Shown one piece after another: positions 25,256-38,377 of a stretch of DNA of 64,000 nucleotides. Location of the stretch: contig NC_090130.1 in NCBI RefSeq assembly GCF_040581485.1, positions 1,798,001-1,862,000 on the forward strand, in the 5' to 3' direction. The notes beneath the pieces were generated by a model. The model searched no databases. It worked only from the letters and a program-made list of their open reading frames with translations, and was not told where the DNA came from. Source of the stretch: Linepithema humile (taxonomy: Eukaryota > Arthropoda > Insecta > Hymenoptera > Formicidae). Every line of letters starts with the position of its first letter. Position 1 is the stretch's first letter. The translations under genes and the position numbers were made by a program.

Positions 25256-27288
25256 GGACATCGTAGCCGGGGATGGGGTTCACAAGCATGCTATGAACGC
25301 GGCCGCAAAGGTGCCCGTACAGGTTGTATCTCCGCGAGTATACGATAACCGCACCCTCGAGGCGAGCCCGAGGGAAACGCGTCCGACCAGGTATTCGCGT
25401 ACGTCGCAGCCGCAACTGAATTCATAATTTGGGAGGGGCGCGCCTCGTGCCTACCGCCTGGGATAATTATTAATCGTGTTACGAACGCGATACCGCGGTG
25501 TGTGTTTATCGAAAATTACGCGGATGTTTTAATGCGCCAGCAGTATTTCGCAAATGCTTTTTACTCACGGAAAGGTCTTGCATAAATAATCGTGCGCGAT
25601 AATATTTTTCGAAAGTATATCTACAAAATTCTATACAATTAAATATAATCGAGACAATTGTTTGACGCTTGTTCGAGCCACGCGCTGAGAAGTTAATGTA
25701 ACGAAGAAAGCAAAAGTGATGAAGCTTATCATAATAATAATAGAGAGTAATGGTAAGATAAGACGCTTTTATTGCATGTCGACTAAATTTCACGGAGGAA
25801 ATTCGGTCATCAGCCAAAGATTACAAGTAGCAGTAAATGCATAATGTGCAAAAGGCAGGCGCCAGAGCTTCGATGCAGTTGTGTTTACGTATAGCCAACG
25901 TCATAGCGTAATAAAGTAGTGGATGACCTCGACGATTCCAATTAATTGTCCCAGTCATTGCGAGTGTTTTAATGGATATCGTATTACGGAGTCTTTTACG
26001 ATGCTTTAATTTCTTTCGCGATAACGTGTACGAATATTGTTTGACGTGTATGACGCATATTAAACACATACCGTACATTTTTCTACATCAGAAAGCTATA
26101 AAAACGTAAATCATATTTATCATCTGTTAAAATGTTACGAAAACCGACATATGTTTCTGCTCATATTATTATATTTCGAAATAATCTGAAACAAGTATCT
26201 CTAAATTATTTAACAGTAGCCAATTAAAAATTTACAAGTTTTGTTTGGATGAATGAAAAAGGAAGAGAAGTAATTGCGTTAAGAACAATGGCTCCATTGT
26301 CAGAAAATATCGCGACAGACGTCTCAGAGAGTGCCGAACATACGGTCGAAATAGAAACATTCAATGAAAAGATCGAAAAGTACACAGAATGCACTCATTC
26401 CTACCCGTCCTCCCTTTTGCTTCGATCCATCGACTTTACTTTGCACCAACTGCGGACAGGTTGTGTTTATTGTGAAAACATAAAGGGCACGATCACGCGT
26501 GTGTAGATAAGGCCGCGTATACACTGCGAATTGATCATCCCGATGACAGAGGGACGATGATTTTGATCGATAATGCTCTGCTCCTCTGTAATCACTTGTT
26601 GTCGCCGCGACAAGTCAGAAATCGTGTGGTTCGCATTTGAAGTGCTGAGAATGATACATTTTTGAAACGCGGTCGGCGTTGGTTAGTTCGTATCGAGTTT
26701 CCCATGCAATTATTATTTCTTACAGATAATGAATTGAAAGTATTATTGAAAAAAAAAAACTTGCGTTTTTGCAGGAAATCTGTGGCAGCGACGATTAATT
26801 TTGACGCAATAATTTGATCAACTATCGCGATTATGTAATGCAATGTATTTATTAGAGCGGGCAGCGTCGCACGAAGCCGGGGCTATGAAAACTTACCCAC
26901 CCGCCAAGCCATCCCGCGAAGCTCCGAAAATATTCTGCCGCCCCACCCAAAGACATTCTGCTGGTGTTTTCTCATCGGAGAGGCTCGTGACCACTTGCCG
27001 GTCTGTCACTTCGCTCGTCAACCCCTTTGCAACGACCGTGCACTTGACTCGCCGCGGCCCCCCCTCCTCGTCGCGCCCCACACCCCCGAAAACATTCGCC
27101 TAACTGCGAAGGTAACGCGAAGTAACGCTCCGACCCCTCGTAGCCTATTCCGGCTTGCCGGCTCGCGCACGAACAATATTTGCAGAGCTCTTATTCCCAT
27201 CCCCCGGTGAACGGCGGCGCTTCGAACCCTCCCCCCGCTCGCTCGAGCCACCCGTTTCTCTTTCCACCCCTCGTGTGCACCAGCAACC

Positions 27289-27304
27289 ACCTACCTACCT
27301 ACCT
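27289..27304. repeat. (CTAC)n short tandem repeat
   Basis: About four tetranucleotide units. Confidence 0.75.
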
Positions 27305-27425
27305 AATAATGATTTTACGTTACGCCACGCCGTTCCCCGGGGAATCCGACGGTGCCGCACCCTTATTGCACATGGCCCGTGCTCGGTACGTGGGGTACGC
27401 AGGCAGTCGGCCGAAGGGGGGTTGA

Positions 27426-27454
27426 AGAGAGAGAAAGAGAGAGAGAGAGAGAGA
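27426..27454. repeat. (GA)n microsatellite
   Basis: A nearly pure GA tract with one AAA interruption, in sens intron 3. Confidence 0.9.
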
Positions 27455-29588
27455 CCTGATTATCATTAGCAACGGAGTCCCAGAACACCCTCGGTGCCGC
27501 CTGCCGCACGTACGCACGCAGCCAGCGCGTCGTTCGAGGTCGTGGGAGCAACGAGATTTGTTCGTGCGTATGATAAAAAAAAGGAGAAAAAAAGAGAGAT
27601 CGCGCGTCGAGGGTAAAAACAGACCGCCGGATCGATCTAGTGTGTACAAGCTACTAGAGGTGTGTAACTTATCGGAGGAACGGTGAAACAGATTTCAATC
27701 TAAACTTTTATTTCACATAAAATGATTTAAACATTCTTAACAGCTCTCGTCTGATGCGATGACAAGTAATAATTACTGTAACTTCCAATTCATATATAAT
27801 GACGATATATCGCGTGTCTCGAATCACGTATATTGAAAGATGCTTTCGCGAAATAAAAAATGTTGGAAAAAGACACGAGGCATGCGTTCACCGCCGGAGA
27901 AAAAGCTGTCCCTCGAGAGAGCGAAAGATTCCTATGGAAACAAGAACTCGGACTCGTCCTCGTTTCACGGCGCAATTGCCACGAGCAGACCGTGAACATC
28001 ATTGGTCGGCGCTCTCACGACGTCTCTCTGAATTTTTCATCCTCCTGAATAATGAATTAAATGGTTCATGGCGACCCTCCGGCGCGGAGGGCAGTGGTGC
28101 GTGTAGATGGACACAACTGCGTGCAACACAAAGATTCGTGGGTGGTCCCGCAAGGCTGTTAGAAAAGTCTGCGGAAGTGACCATCGCTTTGTATCCTGTT
28201 ACGTTAAGTCTTCTCCTCCCGGCCGTTTCGGGGACCGTGGAATGAGCGTCGCGAGGGGGTGGAGGGCAACGGAGTGACGGCAGGATGGAGTAACGTGGGG
28301 GAGGACAAGGTGATAATTTGATAAGACATCGGGAGGGGTTGCCATGGAGACGATACAAAACCCAGAGCCTCGACCGGAACCCTCCAGCAGGCGCTTTCTC
28401 TCCTTCGTCGCTCTCTCCACCCTCGAGAAACCTACTCCTTCAAGACTTCGCTCCATCAGCCCGTAGACACCGAAGTGTCAAGTGTCCTGCCGCCTTACGC
28501 GCGAGTCTCCTTTCTCGCTTCGGACCTCAGTCGCACGTAGGACTGCGACGCGTTCGACATTGATGCGTGCTGTCGAGGACAAATACGCAACGGATACGAG
28601 AGAAAGAAATAATCTTAATTTGTTCTTCAAAGAAATGTGAATAATATTTCTGCAAAAAATTGTCGTCGATGCTTTAAACGTAAATGACTTCTAACTTCTA
28701 TAATTATAGCACAGAGAATACATTAAAAATGTTGACGAAAAATTCTCGCCACTTTAATTACAATCTCGAAAGAATATTCCATCATTCTGTAATCAATAGT
28801 TCAAGTAGCTTTTCGCTGGACGAGATGAAATGACCCACCCGTGTCCCGCGCAAACTCCGCGTTGCGTCACAGCAAAGTTCTATTCCAAAATTAGGAAGGC
28901 CACGATACTGCCCCCCTCCCCCCCCTCCACCAAATTGTGGGAGTAAAGGACGAGAAGGCTGCAGGAGAGACGGGAGATAGGGAAGCACCCCGAAAGACAT
29001 TACGATTATTACCGAGCGAAGCTCACAATGTGGGACTCGACGGCATCTCTGAAATGCACTGGCCACATGTGCTGTATTCAACCGAATCCTCTCGCAAGGA
29101 TTCTGCCGTCCAGACGGTCAGCTGCATTATTTATTGTACCGACTTGCCAGACTAATTGATCCTTTACGTCCCCTCAATAACGATACCCATCGGAATCACG
29201 AGCGCGATTTTAATATAACGTCCGACAGCTTAACGAGCTGTCCAAAGATGGGATAATTGCATACCGAGCGAATTCAATCCGCGTAATTTTAGCATTTCGG
29301 TCCGATTAAATAAAGCGATGTAAGAATATTTAGTCGACGGGCTAAAAGTTTCGTTTATAATCATGTTTGTGTATAATTGATATTTTTATCAAAAGTCTAT
29401 GAGTTTATGTTGCAATTATTTGCGGAGTTAAAGTGAAAAATAACGCGTGATAAATAATTAATCGTTTATGTAGCGCACATTAATAATTTTGAGTTCGCTA
29501 AACTTTTTCACTAATTGCGTGAAATATAAGTACGGAGAGATTAAATCTGTCGACTTTAACGAGAAATAAAGATTTGTAAATCACTCAC

Positions 29589-29865
29589 CGGTGTGTATGT
29601 AGGTGTGCTTCTTCATGTCGCTCTTTTGGTGGAATCGCTTGCCGCAAAACTGGCAGGGATATGGTCTCGTGTCTGAATGAATTAGAAGGTGAGTGCTGAG
29701 GGTGCTGGATCTCTTGAAGGCTTTACCGCATTGCTTGCACTCGAATACCTTCTCCGCGGAGTGCACAGCTCTGTGCTGCGTGAGGCTGATTTCGTGGCCG
29801 AAGGTTTTGTTGCACAGCTCGCACGCGAATGGTCGTTTGCCGTTGTGCGATCGTCTCGCATGTAC
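29589..29865 (-). CDS. sens: sens exon 3: end of finger 1 through finger 4
   Basis: The exon starts after acceptor GTGTACAG with VHARRSH, which completes finger 1 (H291, H296). It then encodes finger 2 (C304, C307, H320, H324; KTFGHEISLTQH), finger 3 (C332, C335, H348, H352; KAFKRSSTLSTH) and finger 4 (C360, C363, H376, H380; KRFHQKSDMKKH), joined by SDTRPYP between fingers 3 and 4. It ends in phase 1 at donor GTGAGT. Fingers 3 and 4 are virtually those of vertebrate GFI1. Finger 2, which I recall as missing from the four-finger Drosophila protein, keeps all four ligands here. Confidence 0.95.
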
Positions 29866-30257
29866 CTGTACACGCAAATTGACATCTTTAAGCATCCTAA
29901 AATACACAGCAAAATGTGAATCAACGACCGCGGCAGCTTAGAGAAGCCTGCGGCAACGAAAGCAAACAATTCGGATGGAAAAATACATGGAAAGCAGGTT
30001 AGAAATTATTTTCTCACAAACAGGGAAAGATGTTTTTTTGCACAATACAGATTGTTTAGATATAAAAATAAAAAGATGATACTTTGGACGTAGAAATTAC
30101 CGCAGCGCATAAAATTCACAGTAATAAAGTCGTCAGAATGCACAGAATGTACGCGAGTGTACGTCAGCGTCGAGCAAATCAGAAATGAATCAAAACAACC
30201 GGCAGAATTGTGAGTCTGGGAAAAAAGTGCACGCCGAGCGCGTATGTGTGTATGTAC
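29866..30257 (-). other. sens intron 2 (392 bp)
   Basis: Donor GAG|GTACAT and acceptor ACAG|GTACAT. The downstream exon begins with the same six bases (GTACAT) as the intron. The intron interrupts finger 1 just before its first zinc-binding histidine. If retained, the reading frame of exon 2 runs on to about 30006 and ends, giving a protein without fingers 2-6. No other feature is visible. Confidence 0.85.
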
Positions 30258-30919
30258 CTCGAGACCATGCGGCGTGCTGAACATCTTGTCGCATTTGACG
30301 CAGCTGTAAACGTCGCCGAGCGGATGAGGATGATGCAGGCCGTGCGCCGTGTGTGTCGAATGCAATCCTGGATGACCCGGATGAACGCCGCGCAGCAACG
30401 GGTGCAGGTGCGGCGGCAGAAGATGATGCGGCAGCAGCTGGGGGTGCAGGTACGAAAGAGGATGATGCGGATGAGGCGGTAGGAGTCCGCCCTGAAGATG
30501 CAGCGGCGGATAGAGGATGGACGAGCCGGGTGGCGGCGGATGAGCGCCCAAGGAGGCGGTCTCCCGATGCGGAGACGCGTTCTGTAGATGAGCGGAAGGC
30601 GGATCCGGCCTGAGAAGAGCCGACACGCTGAAACTGTCGCCGGATTTCTTCGGCGGATGCGACACAGGCGACGTCGCGACGCTGACGGGCGACGGCGACG
30701 GCGTCGACGACGATCGCGGCGGACTCGAGGTACCCTCGTGATCGTCTTCGTCGCCGACTTCTTCGACGTCCACGTCGACCTCCTCTTCACCGACGTCGAC
30801 ATCCACCTCGGCGTCGCGACGCTCGGGCGGAGGAGAATCGGGACAGGGAGATTGCGACGGCGATGGACTCCTCGTCGCCGGCGAACCCACCAAACGACCC
30901 ACTCCAAAAGATAGCCGTT
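30258..30919 (-). CDS. sens: sens exon 2: regulatory middle region and start of finger 1
   Basis: The first codon is split with exon 1 (G|AA). It encodes RLSFGVGRLVG, a serine/proline-rich part, an acidic stretch (residues 104-130), the conserved-looking FSVSALLRPD (165-174), a long part rich in histidine, proline and leucine (195-270), and YSCVKCDKMFSTPHGLE, the front half of finger 1 (C275, C278). The acceptor at 30920 has a poor, AT-rich pyrimidine tract. A second in-phase AG before 30901 would drop six residues (ERLSFG). I prefer the longer form because phase and sequence both fit. Such low-complexity middle regions are usual in insect Senseless proteins. Confidence 0.88.
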
Positions 30920-32410
30920 CTATAATGTATTATTTAATTTTATTGTATCGGGCTGGTTTCTTTTTCTGTTCTGTTCAATTCGGTCGATTAATCTTTCTAT
31001 TGTAAATTGAAATACTCTAGATTTGACTCGGCAGCATAACGATCAATTTTGCGTTTATAGATTTCGCACTTTCGAGGTGGACATTTCGTAATCAATAAAC
31101 CAAAGTTTATACGCCAGTCACGAGACCAAGATGGCCAATGACTGTGCGGACGGTAGTAGGTACGTCACGTATAAAGTACACGCGGGATGTCAGGTACGGA
31201 GGAATCCGAAAAAGGAAGACGTCGGGTAAATACAGTTTTTCTGGCGCAAGGACCGGACCGGAATGAAATTTGAGTCACGTACTGGGCCTTCTTTCCCCAG
31301 CATGCCGGCGCGAGGGTGTTTAAGAGACGGTCAGGGCACGAGAGGTCGTGACAGGGTCTCATGTTGCGCTAACGAGGTATCGCAAAGAGAGAGCCGAATA
31401 GTGAGGTGCCGAGAGCGAAATGTACTTCCGCGATGTTTCGCGAAGCAGTGTCTTTAATGAAATCCCCCGCACACTCTTGCGGAATTCTTCATCCGGCGCA
31501 ATGTCACGAGTCGTGATTAATCCTTAACAGCATAGTGAGATAAAATTATGCTTGAGTGATAACATGATGAGAAACATCGCACGTCTCTAGTTGCAGTAAA
31601 TTTTTTCCACTATATTATTTATTATATATTTTTGCATGATGCAACAATTGCACAATAGTCCGAAAGTAAATTTTTATTATAGTACTATTATAGTCGTTAT
31701 CAATCATTAATGCAATCATGTGCTAGATGATATGTCACATAATTATAGCTCTGATGTCCCATGATTGTTTAATTTATAACGAGGAGATTAAGCTTTTATC
31801 ATTATTGGAATATTATATTAATATTTTCACGGTGACAGTTGCAAATTGCATCGCAATTTCGGTATCGCGTGTCAATCGGAATTTGCTGTACTCTCTGATT
31901 ATCAAATCGATGATTTTCGACGCAGCTTTGATTTGTATATCGCGTCATTTTATCTGTCGACCTGTTCAAACGAAATATGATTCAATCGTGAATTTTGATG
32001 TGTTTGTTAGATTAAGCACGCCGAATATATTTGCTTTGTTTCGTTATCATTGTGACATAGATCCGACGAAAAATTTTGGAGAAATCTAGATTCGATTACA
32101 AGATATGATTAGCAGAGTGTAAAATGCGACTCATTTCTTTTTTGCATTATCTTGGATAAGCATCTATATATTTTGAATGTTATAAAAAATTGTTTTTTTT
32201 GCGTTGTTAAAAATTGAATAGTTATCAATTTTATTAGATTTCTAATTAGGACTTAAATAATATAAGCAATTTAAAATATATCCATAAATCTAATAAAAAT
32301 TATAATTCTGGCACCAATTATTATTCAATAATACTAGAAAATAAAAGCTATTACGAGCCGAGCTGGATGCAATTGCTCCTTTTCATTTATTAATAATATT
32401 ATATCTCCAC

Positions 32411-32450
32411 AAACGTTTCGACCATTCGGGTTGTGGTCATCCTCAGTGTG
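32411..32450 (-). ncRNA. hammerhead-ribozyme-like core, probably from a decayed Penelope-like element
   Basis: On the minus strand CTGAGGA is followed by GACC, an 11-base loop, GGTC, then GAAAC and GTTTGT. This matches the hammerhead order CUGANGA, stem II, GAAA, and a very short stem III (AC paired with GT around GTTT). Hammerhead motifs of this compact kind are known from Penelope-like retroelements. The base at the cleavage position would be G, which normally prevents cutting, and I see no convincing stem I, so this copy is probably inactive. No reverse transcriptase is visible nearby. Confidence 0.45.
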
Positions 32451-35400
32451 TTGAATTACAATTCCATTAAAATTATTTTATTCATTATTCTTACATACTA
32501 TTTGTTTATACAAGTTAGTCCGCCAATTGTTTACAAATTTACATTAAAATTATAAATTTGATCATCTACAGTCTTGCTATTTAAATCTACTGTGTACTCC
32601 GTCTTTGTAATTTTGATTCTTTTCAAACAATCAGTCCATATCTATTTATAAATTAAGCGTCACCTTGTGATTACTTCAAATTAATTTACTCCAAATTAGA
32701 AAGATCAAAAACAACATATAGAAAAAAAAAACGAAAAAGATCCGAGAAACCACATATTTCCATAAAATTTATCATCCATAATATTTCTTGATAAAACTGT
32801 ATGATATGAAGAATAAATTCTTGTCAAACTTGATAAAATGTCGTTATATATAAAATAAGTAACTTGTGACTTTCATAGTGGAGCTGAGTGTCATTGCTAA
32901 GAGAAAGACTAGATATGCAGTGTAAACCCAAAAACTTATGGTGGGGAGAAAAGGAGAAGGATGAAATTGTCGAGAGGAGAGGAATTTTGAAGGCAGTTAA
33001 CATAAAAAATTGTTAGATAGGAAATTTTTTTATTACTGGCAAATACGTGTTAGGAAAGAATTCCGTATCGCTTTATTTATTAAGGCCTGAAATTTGTCTC
33101 TTTATATGAATCATCTCGGAAGTCTTTTATTATAAGATGGCTCTTTGTCTAATATTTCCACCTTGTTCCAATTGAAATCGTGTGAAAAAAAAAAATAAAT
33201 TTCACTTATAAAATCATCGAGAGAGATAGCGATGTAGAGATTCTCTACATTAAAATAGATACGTTTGAAGTGGTCAGAAAATTATTTGCAGCATTTCTAA
33301 TAATCACGATATGTTTCGTTCGCCCTGATTTACGATGTCGAATGGATCAGAAATCGGGCACGCGTGCACCGCGCCACGCGAAAAGAAGGGCGAGAACTTC
33401 GGTTCTATTTCATGGTCCCTCTCAGCAATTTCGACCACTCATATTGCGTCTCTCGCACGTACCCGGTATATTATATTTATAATCCGTGCGCGCGACACGC
33501 GGTCACGTGCCGGCCTGTATGATGCACCGGCGTCGGTTAATCGCATTTAAAGCTCTCCGCGAACCCCGTCGTTGGGGTCGATTATTATCGTGTCTCCTGG
33601 TGGCTTTGCAATCGAATCAAAATACGACTCGAGTCAGAGTGGGCTAATGTAATGAGAAACGCGCCTCGCGCCTTCGGGGATCTGTCCGAGGAGACAGATA
33701 GGTGCTTTATAGCACCGGTCAAAAACACAAAGGAAGATGCAAAGAGGGGTTAATGAAATTACCAACATTACACATCCGACTTCTTTTTCTCGTTTTCTCC
33801 ACACTGACATATATTAAAAGCTATATTAACCTAATTTAGGATTTGTATTTTCGTAGTTTCAAATTAGTAGCATGATTAAATTTCGAAACAACTTTGCTCA
33901 TAATTTTTTTTAATCAATTTGCCTATAAAAACATGTATTATTGATCTGACTACAAAAATATATTGGCAATATATATTTTGATTATTTTTTATTAAAAAAT
34001 TTTTCTGTTGCTTAGAAACAGACACTTCAAACTTGATATTGTATTAATAATTTATTACTGCGAAATTAAATTGGTAGGCAAAAATTAATTGCATCCAAAT
34101 TTGACAATCATGAAAACAATTCTGTTGCGTCGTTTCATTATTACAAAGAAAAGTAGAGGGAGATCGCGACGAGAATGAGCAAAAAAGAGAAAGTCCGGAC
34201 ATATGTGACGCGTAGCGTGATAGGAAGAACTGCTTACGCAAATGCCGGGTCGAGTGGAATGCACTAAAAACTGGCGGTGCAAACCGGCGAGAAAAACGGT
34301 CTGCAACCGGCAGATGGGTTAACTCTGGTCCGGGTTTGACGGGAGTAAGCGAGTTTACGCACACGTGCATCTGACACTGCATCGAGATGCATCTCACGTG
34401 GTCCGTAGTGGCTTTCGGACCCCCGAGTGCAGTGAATGAAACTTCTTGAATCGACTTCGAAATCGTTTTTGCCATCGCGGTTTCGCCACCGATGCGCGTC
34501 GCCGTTCGCCATATTTGCGCAAAGTGCTTGGCGTTATTTATGGGATGAACGAGACAAAGTTATCAAACTATAGTTTATACGAACGATAATAAATGATCTG
34601 ACAAGGAAAAACTTCTTGTTCATTAAATATTAATTAATCAAATTATTATTCCAAAATGTAAAATAATTCTACTCATCATCATTATAACAATTTAAATAAA
34701 ATCTTCAAAAAAAGTAAAATATAATAGTTGAAGATTATAATATTTTGAAATATAAAAATATAATTATTTTTATAACATTTAAATATTAAGAACAAACTCA
34801 GGATATATTCACTTCATTTGCAAATATGTAAAAAATAAAATTTTGATTTGCATCTTTGATCGATATTGTGATATTATTTAATAGCCAAATTCAATTCGGA
34901 CGATTTCATCGTTTATATTAGCGTTTCTTGCGGTAAATCGGCAGACTGGCTCGTGACAAGGGGCTGACGACGATGCCGAAGATGGTTGTGGACGTGGATT
35001 AATAAAGGAAGGCCAAGCCGGGGGGACAATTAGATCGAGTTAACGGCCAACTTTAATCTTCTGTCGTCCGTCAGTCGTTTACTGCGTAGTGATCTGCCGC
35101 TATTAAAGCCGTTACACACTTCAAACCCCTTCCGTGCTGCTGGTTCATGGAAAGGAATACGCGACCTTTGACGTATAGGCAGCGTCAATAGAGGCGAGTG
35201 ACAGGACGATGTGGGTTTTCAAAAACGGATTTTTCATCCGGCCGTCAGTAGCTATTTAAAGCTAATGCTGTCACGAGAGACGATATCGGGGTACACTTGT
35301 GAAAAAAATGGGATTCACGAAAGGATTTTAATTCAAATAGATTTTGATTGAAGATGATAAATCATATTTGGATAGAAAAAACGTGAATATTTTATCAATA

Positions 35401-38357
35401 ATTCAAGAGAGATTGTTGAAGATCCTCATTTTATTAACGCGATATTTTAATCATAACAGACCTGAGGGTACTTTTGCTTTTTCTTATATGTGAAAATTCT
35501 AAAATGAATGTTTCTACAGTTTCCTAATATAATCTCCCGCATTTCCTGCAATAAAGATAACAGTGATAATGTAAATAATAATACGATATTGGTTGATGTT
35601 TACACGACGCAAATCTTGACGGAGCAACGGCGATGAGAGCACGATAAAAGTATCGTGACTGATCTTATCACGTTCGAAAATGAACGAGACAGATGAATGG
35701 CCACGTGCACGCTCGCGCGCGCTGAAAGAGTAGGAAGAGAATATGCAGGGGCATTTAACATGACAAGATGTTACTAATTCTGGGTAGGTACGAGCACAAA
35801 GGGGCCGACAAACCGAATCCCTGTGCCCGCGCCTCTAATCCGCTCCAATTGGGCCGGCAGGAGTTAGAAAGGCCCATGTCCGTCCGCGGTATGACGCGTG
35901 CTACCATTTATCCCAATCGTCGACGACGACCGGTCGTTCTTAATGATCGGCAAATAAAAACCCGCCGTCATCCGGGCTGAAGAGGAAGCCGCCATCGGGG
36001 CGAAAGGTCGGCGCTACACCCGCGCGTCTACACCTTTCGGAGAGAAGCAAGAAGCAGCAATGAACAAAGAAATACAACGATTGCATTGTATAACGACTTG
36101 AAACATGATAAATTTCAAAAACATTTAAGAGAACATTTAATGTCAGTCGAAAGAAAATCAGGAAGAATCGGATGTAACACTTCCTCATGAAGAAAATATA
36201 ATGATCAATAAGTATTAATAAATGATAAATATTTGTTTCAATATATCGTAATATAAAAATTGCATATTTCATAATTTTCAATTTTAATGTTTTTCTTTTT
36301 CAATATAAAATACACATTGGGATGAATCAAGATAAATTTGTTTCTATGTGCATTGGATAAAATGGATGAAAACGATGGATGATACATAATATAATAGAAT
36401 ATCTGAATTTAACACTCCCCTGACGTCAAGTGCGAAAAGTCGAGGGTGCGCAAACGCGCCTATGTTCGACGTCGAAAGATTTCTTCACTGTATCATAATT
36501 GGATTGAATACACGAACTTGTCAATAAAATAGATTACAAGCATTTTCATAGCACACATACCTGAGTGACTTTTCGGTAAAGGTGGGAGATTTGTAACCTC
36601 CGTGGCATTCCCGAAAGGCGCCCATAGTCTCGGGAACATTAAACGAACGTTACATCCTCCTGAAAGGAACAATATCACAATATTAGAAATTTAATTATAC
36701 AAATAGATATTTTATCAAATAATTTGATTTCAAAATTGATAAAACAATAGTAATAGTTATTAAAATTCAAATATTGAATTTCGTATATTATAGATTTATT
36801 AATAATAGTGAATATATCCGTCATTATACCGTTAAGTTACGCTTGACTGAGTATTGGAAGACAAGATATGCAAAGTCCGATATGTAAAAATAATGATGCA
36901 AATGACGAGAAGATCACGCATTTCTTTCCAATCATTTATGCATCGTTACTCCGCCAACCACTATGTCGTAGTGTACGTCTCAAGTCTCCTGACAAATTTA
37001 GTATTCCTAGTTCGTAGGAAAGATCAACCCCTCGACAAGAGCGTCTTTATTAGAAAGGAGGAGAAACCCTCTTCTATTTATCAACCTTGCCCCGGCCATT
37101 ACTCGCTCTCTTTCTCCCCGAAACCTGCATTCCTATCGCCGAACATCCGAACATCCATCCTGGTTGGTTTCTTTGATCGTTCTGCTAGAGCATCAAAGTT
37201 CGAACTTCACGCCAATTTGCCACTCCGATGATTAATCAGCGAAACGCTTCGCCTCCGTTTTTCGCTTGGCGCGCAGCATGTCTGATTAATTTTGGCATTT
37301 ATATCGCTGTATTAAATTTACAGCAAATCTGATTATATAATTATGCGCGGCAATACTTTTGTGAATTAATGAGCGGCCACTTCTGTGCACAAAGCAATCA
37401 CAGGCATAATTACAACGCTTCGATATCTAAAATTTATATTTTATATTAAATCGTGAAACGTTAACGGGAATACGGAGTGTGTATAAACACACAGGTATTC
37501 ATTTTATTGCCCAATAAACCAACGGTTAATCATTTCCGATATCATGACAATGTGTAGAAGCAAAGAAATCTGCAACCATGGCAATGTGGTATTAATCGCG
37601 ATAGTAGAGAGAAGTTGTGGTTCAGCCGACAAACGATCATGCCGTAATCCGTGTCGACTTTTTTTACATAGATGCGATAAAATATCAAATCCGAGCTTTA
37701 CGACGATGAACGTAATCCAGACCCTATCTAATCGTTCAACTTGATCGCACTAAATCAGATCTATCTTTTGCTATATATTGGTGCCGTATGCGTCATTCAA
37801 TATCGCTTCATTTCACTATCGAATAAGGGCAAAAAATCTGCTCATCAAGAGTGAAACATAAAATAAGAAGTTTTATTCATCCAATAATAAATAAAATTGT
37901 TAATATAAAACAAAGTATACTTTATACTAGAATTTTTTTGAAAATAATAAATATATATATACCTACGCTTTAATCGCATTGATTGCGAATACTTATCTTT
38001 GAATTGATTGATTTTTGATAACTAATTTCCGTGATATTGGAGTTAATTATTTAGCCAGTTAGTTATTAAAACTAAAATATGTCAAAAATTGATAACAATT
38101 CCATAGCAAACAACAAAAGATAAATTATTTATATAAAAATGAAAAAGAATGTTTTGATAGTAAAAATGTTTTTATTATTTATTTCAATTTATATATATAA
38201 TTGTGAAATGTAATGGAAATTCTTCACAAAATAATAAAGATTTACTTATCATTCCATATCTTCGAAATATAATAATTCTCGATAATTGCCATAAAGATTA
38301 AATGTATCGATCAATGTTGGAGCTATCGGACTACAGTTTGTTATGCCAAGAATCAAC

Positions 38358-38377
38358 AAAAAAAAAAAAAAAAAAAA
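38358..38377 (+). repeat. poly-A tract
   Basis: Twenty A in a row in sens intron 1; no retroelement body is recognisable beside it. Confidence 0.85.

Larger units (their letters stand above)
15161..29588 (-). other. sens intron 3 (14.4 kb)
   Basis: Bounded by donor GTGAGT at 29588 and acceptor TTGCAG at 15161. It alternates AT-rich blocks with CpG-rich blocks (about 15880-16680, 23840-24560, 24960-25440, 26880-27650 and 27990-28560). The open frames in the CpG-rich blocks overlap on several strands, are dominated by arginine, serine and proline, and show no domain, so I leave them out. It also holds the inverted-repeat element at 17829-19122, three copies of a palindromic motif, and several microsatellites, all listed separately. 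Confidence 0.85.

Noticed and set aside
24106..25427. Frames up to 159 codons in CpG-rich blocks of intron 3
   Set aside because: They cross (CT)n and (GA)n repeats and overlap on opposite strands; no recognisable protein.
30179..30914. Arginine-rich frames on both strands over sens exon 2
   Set aside because: Alternative-frame shadows of the real exon, whose frame is fixed by the finger and the splice phases.
31727..32089. 120-codon plus-strand frame in intron 1
   Set aside because: Hydrophobic but without a domain I recognise; AT-rich sequence makes such a frame possible by chance.
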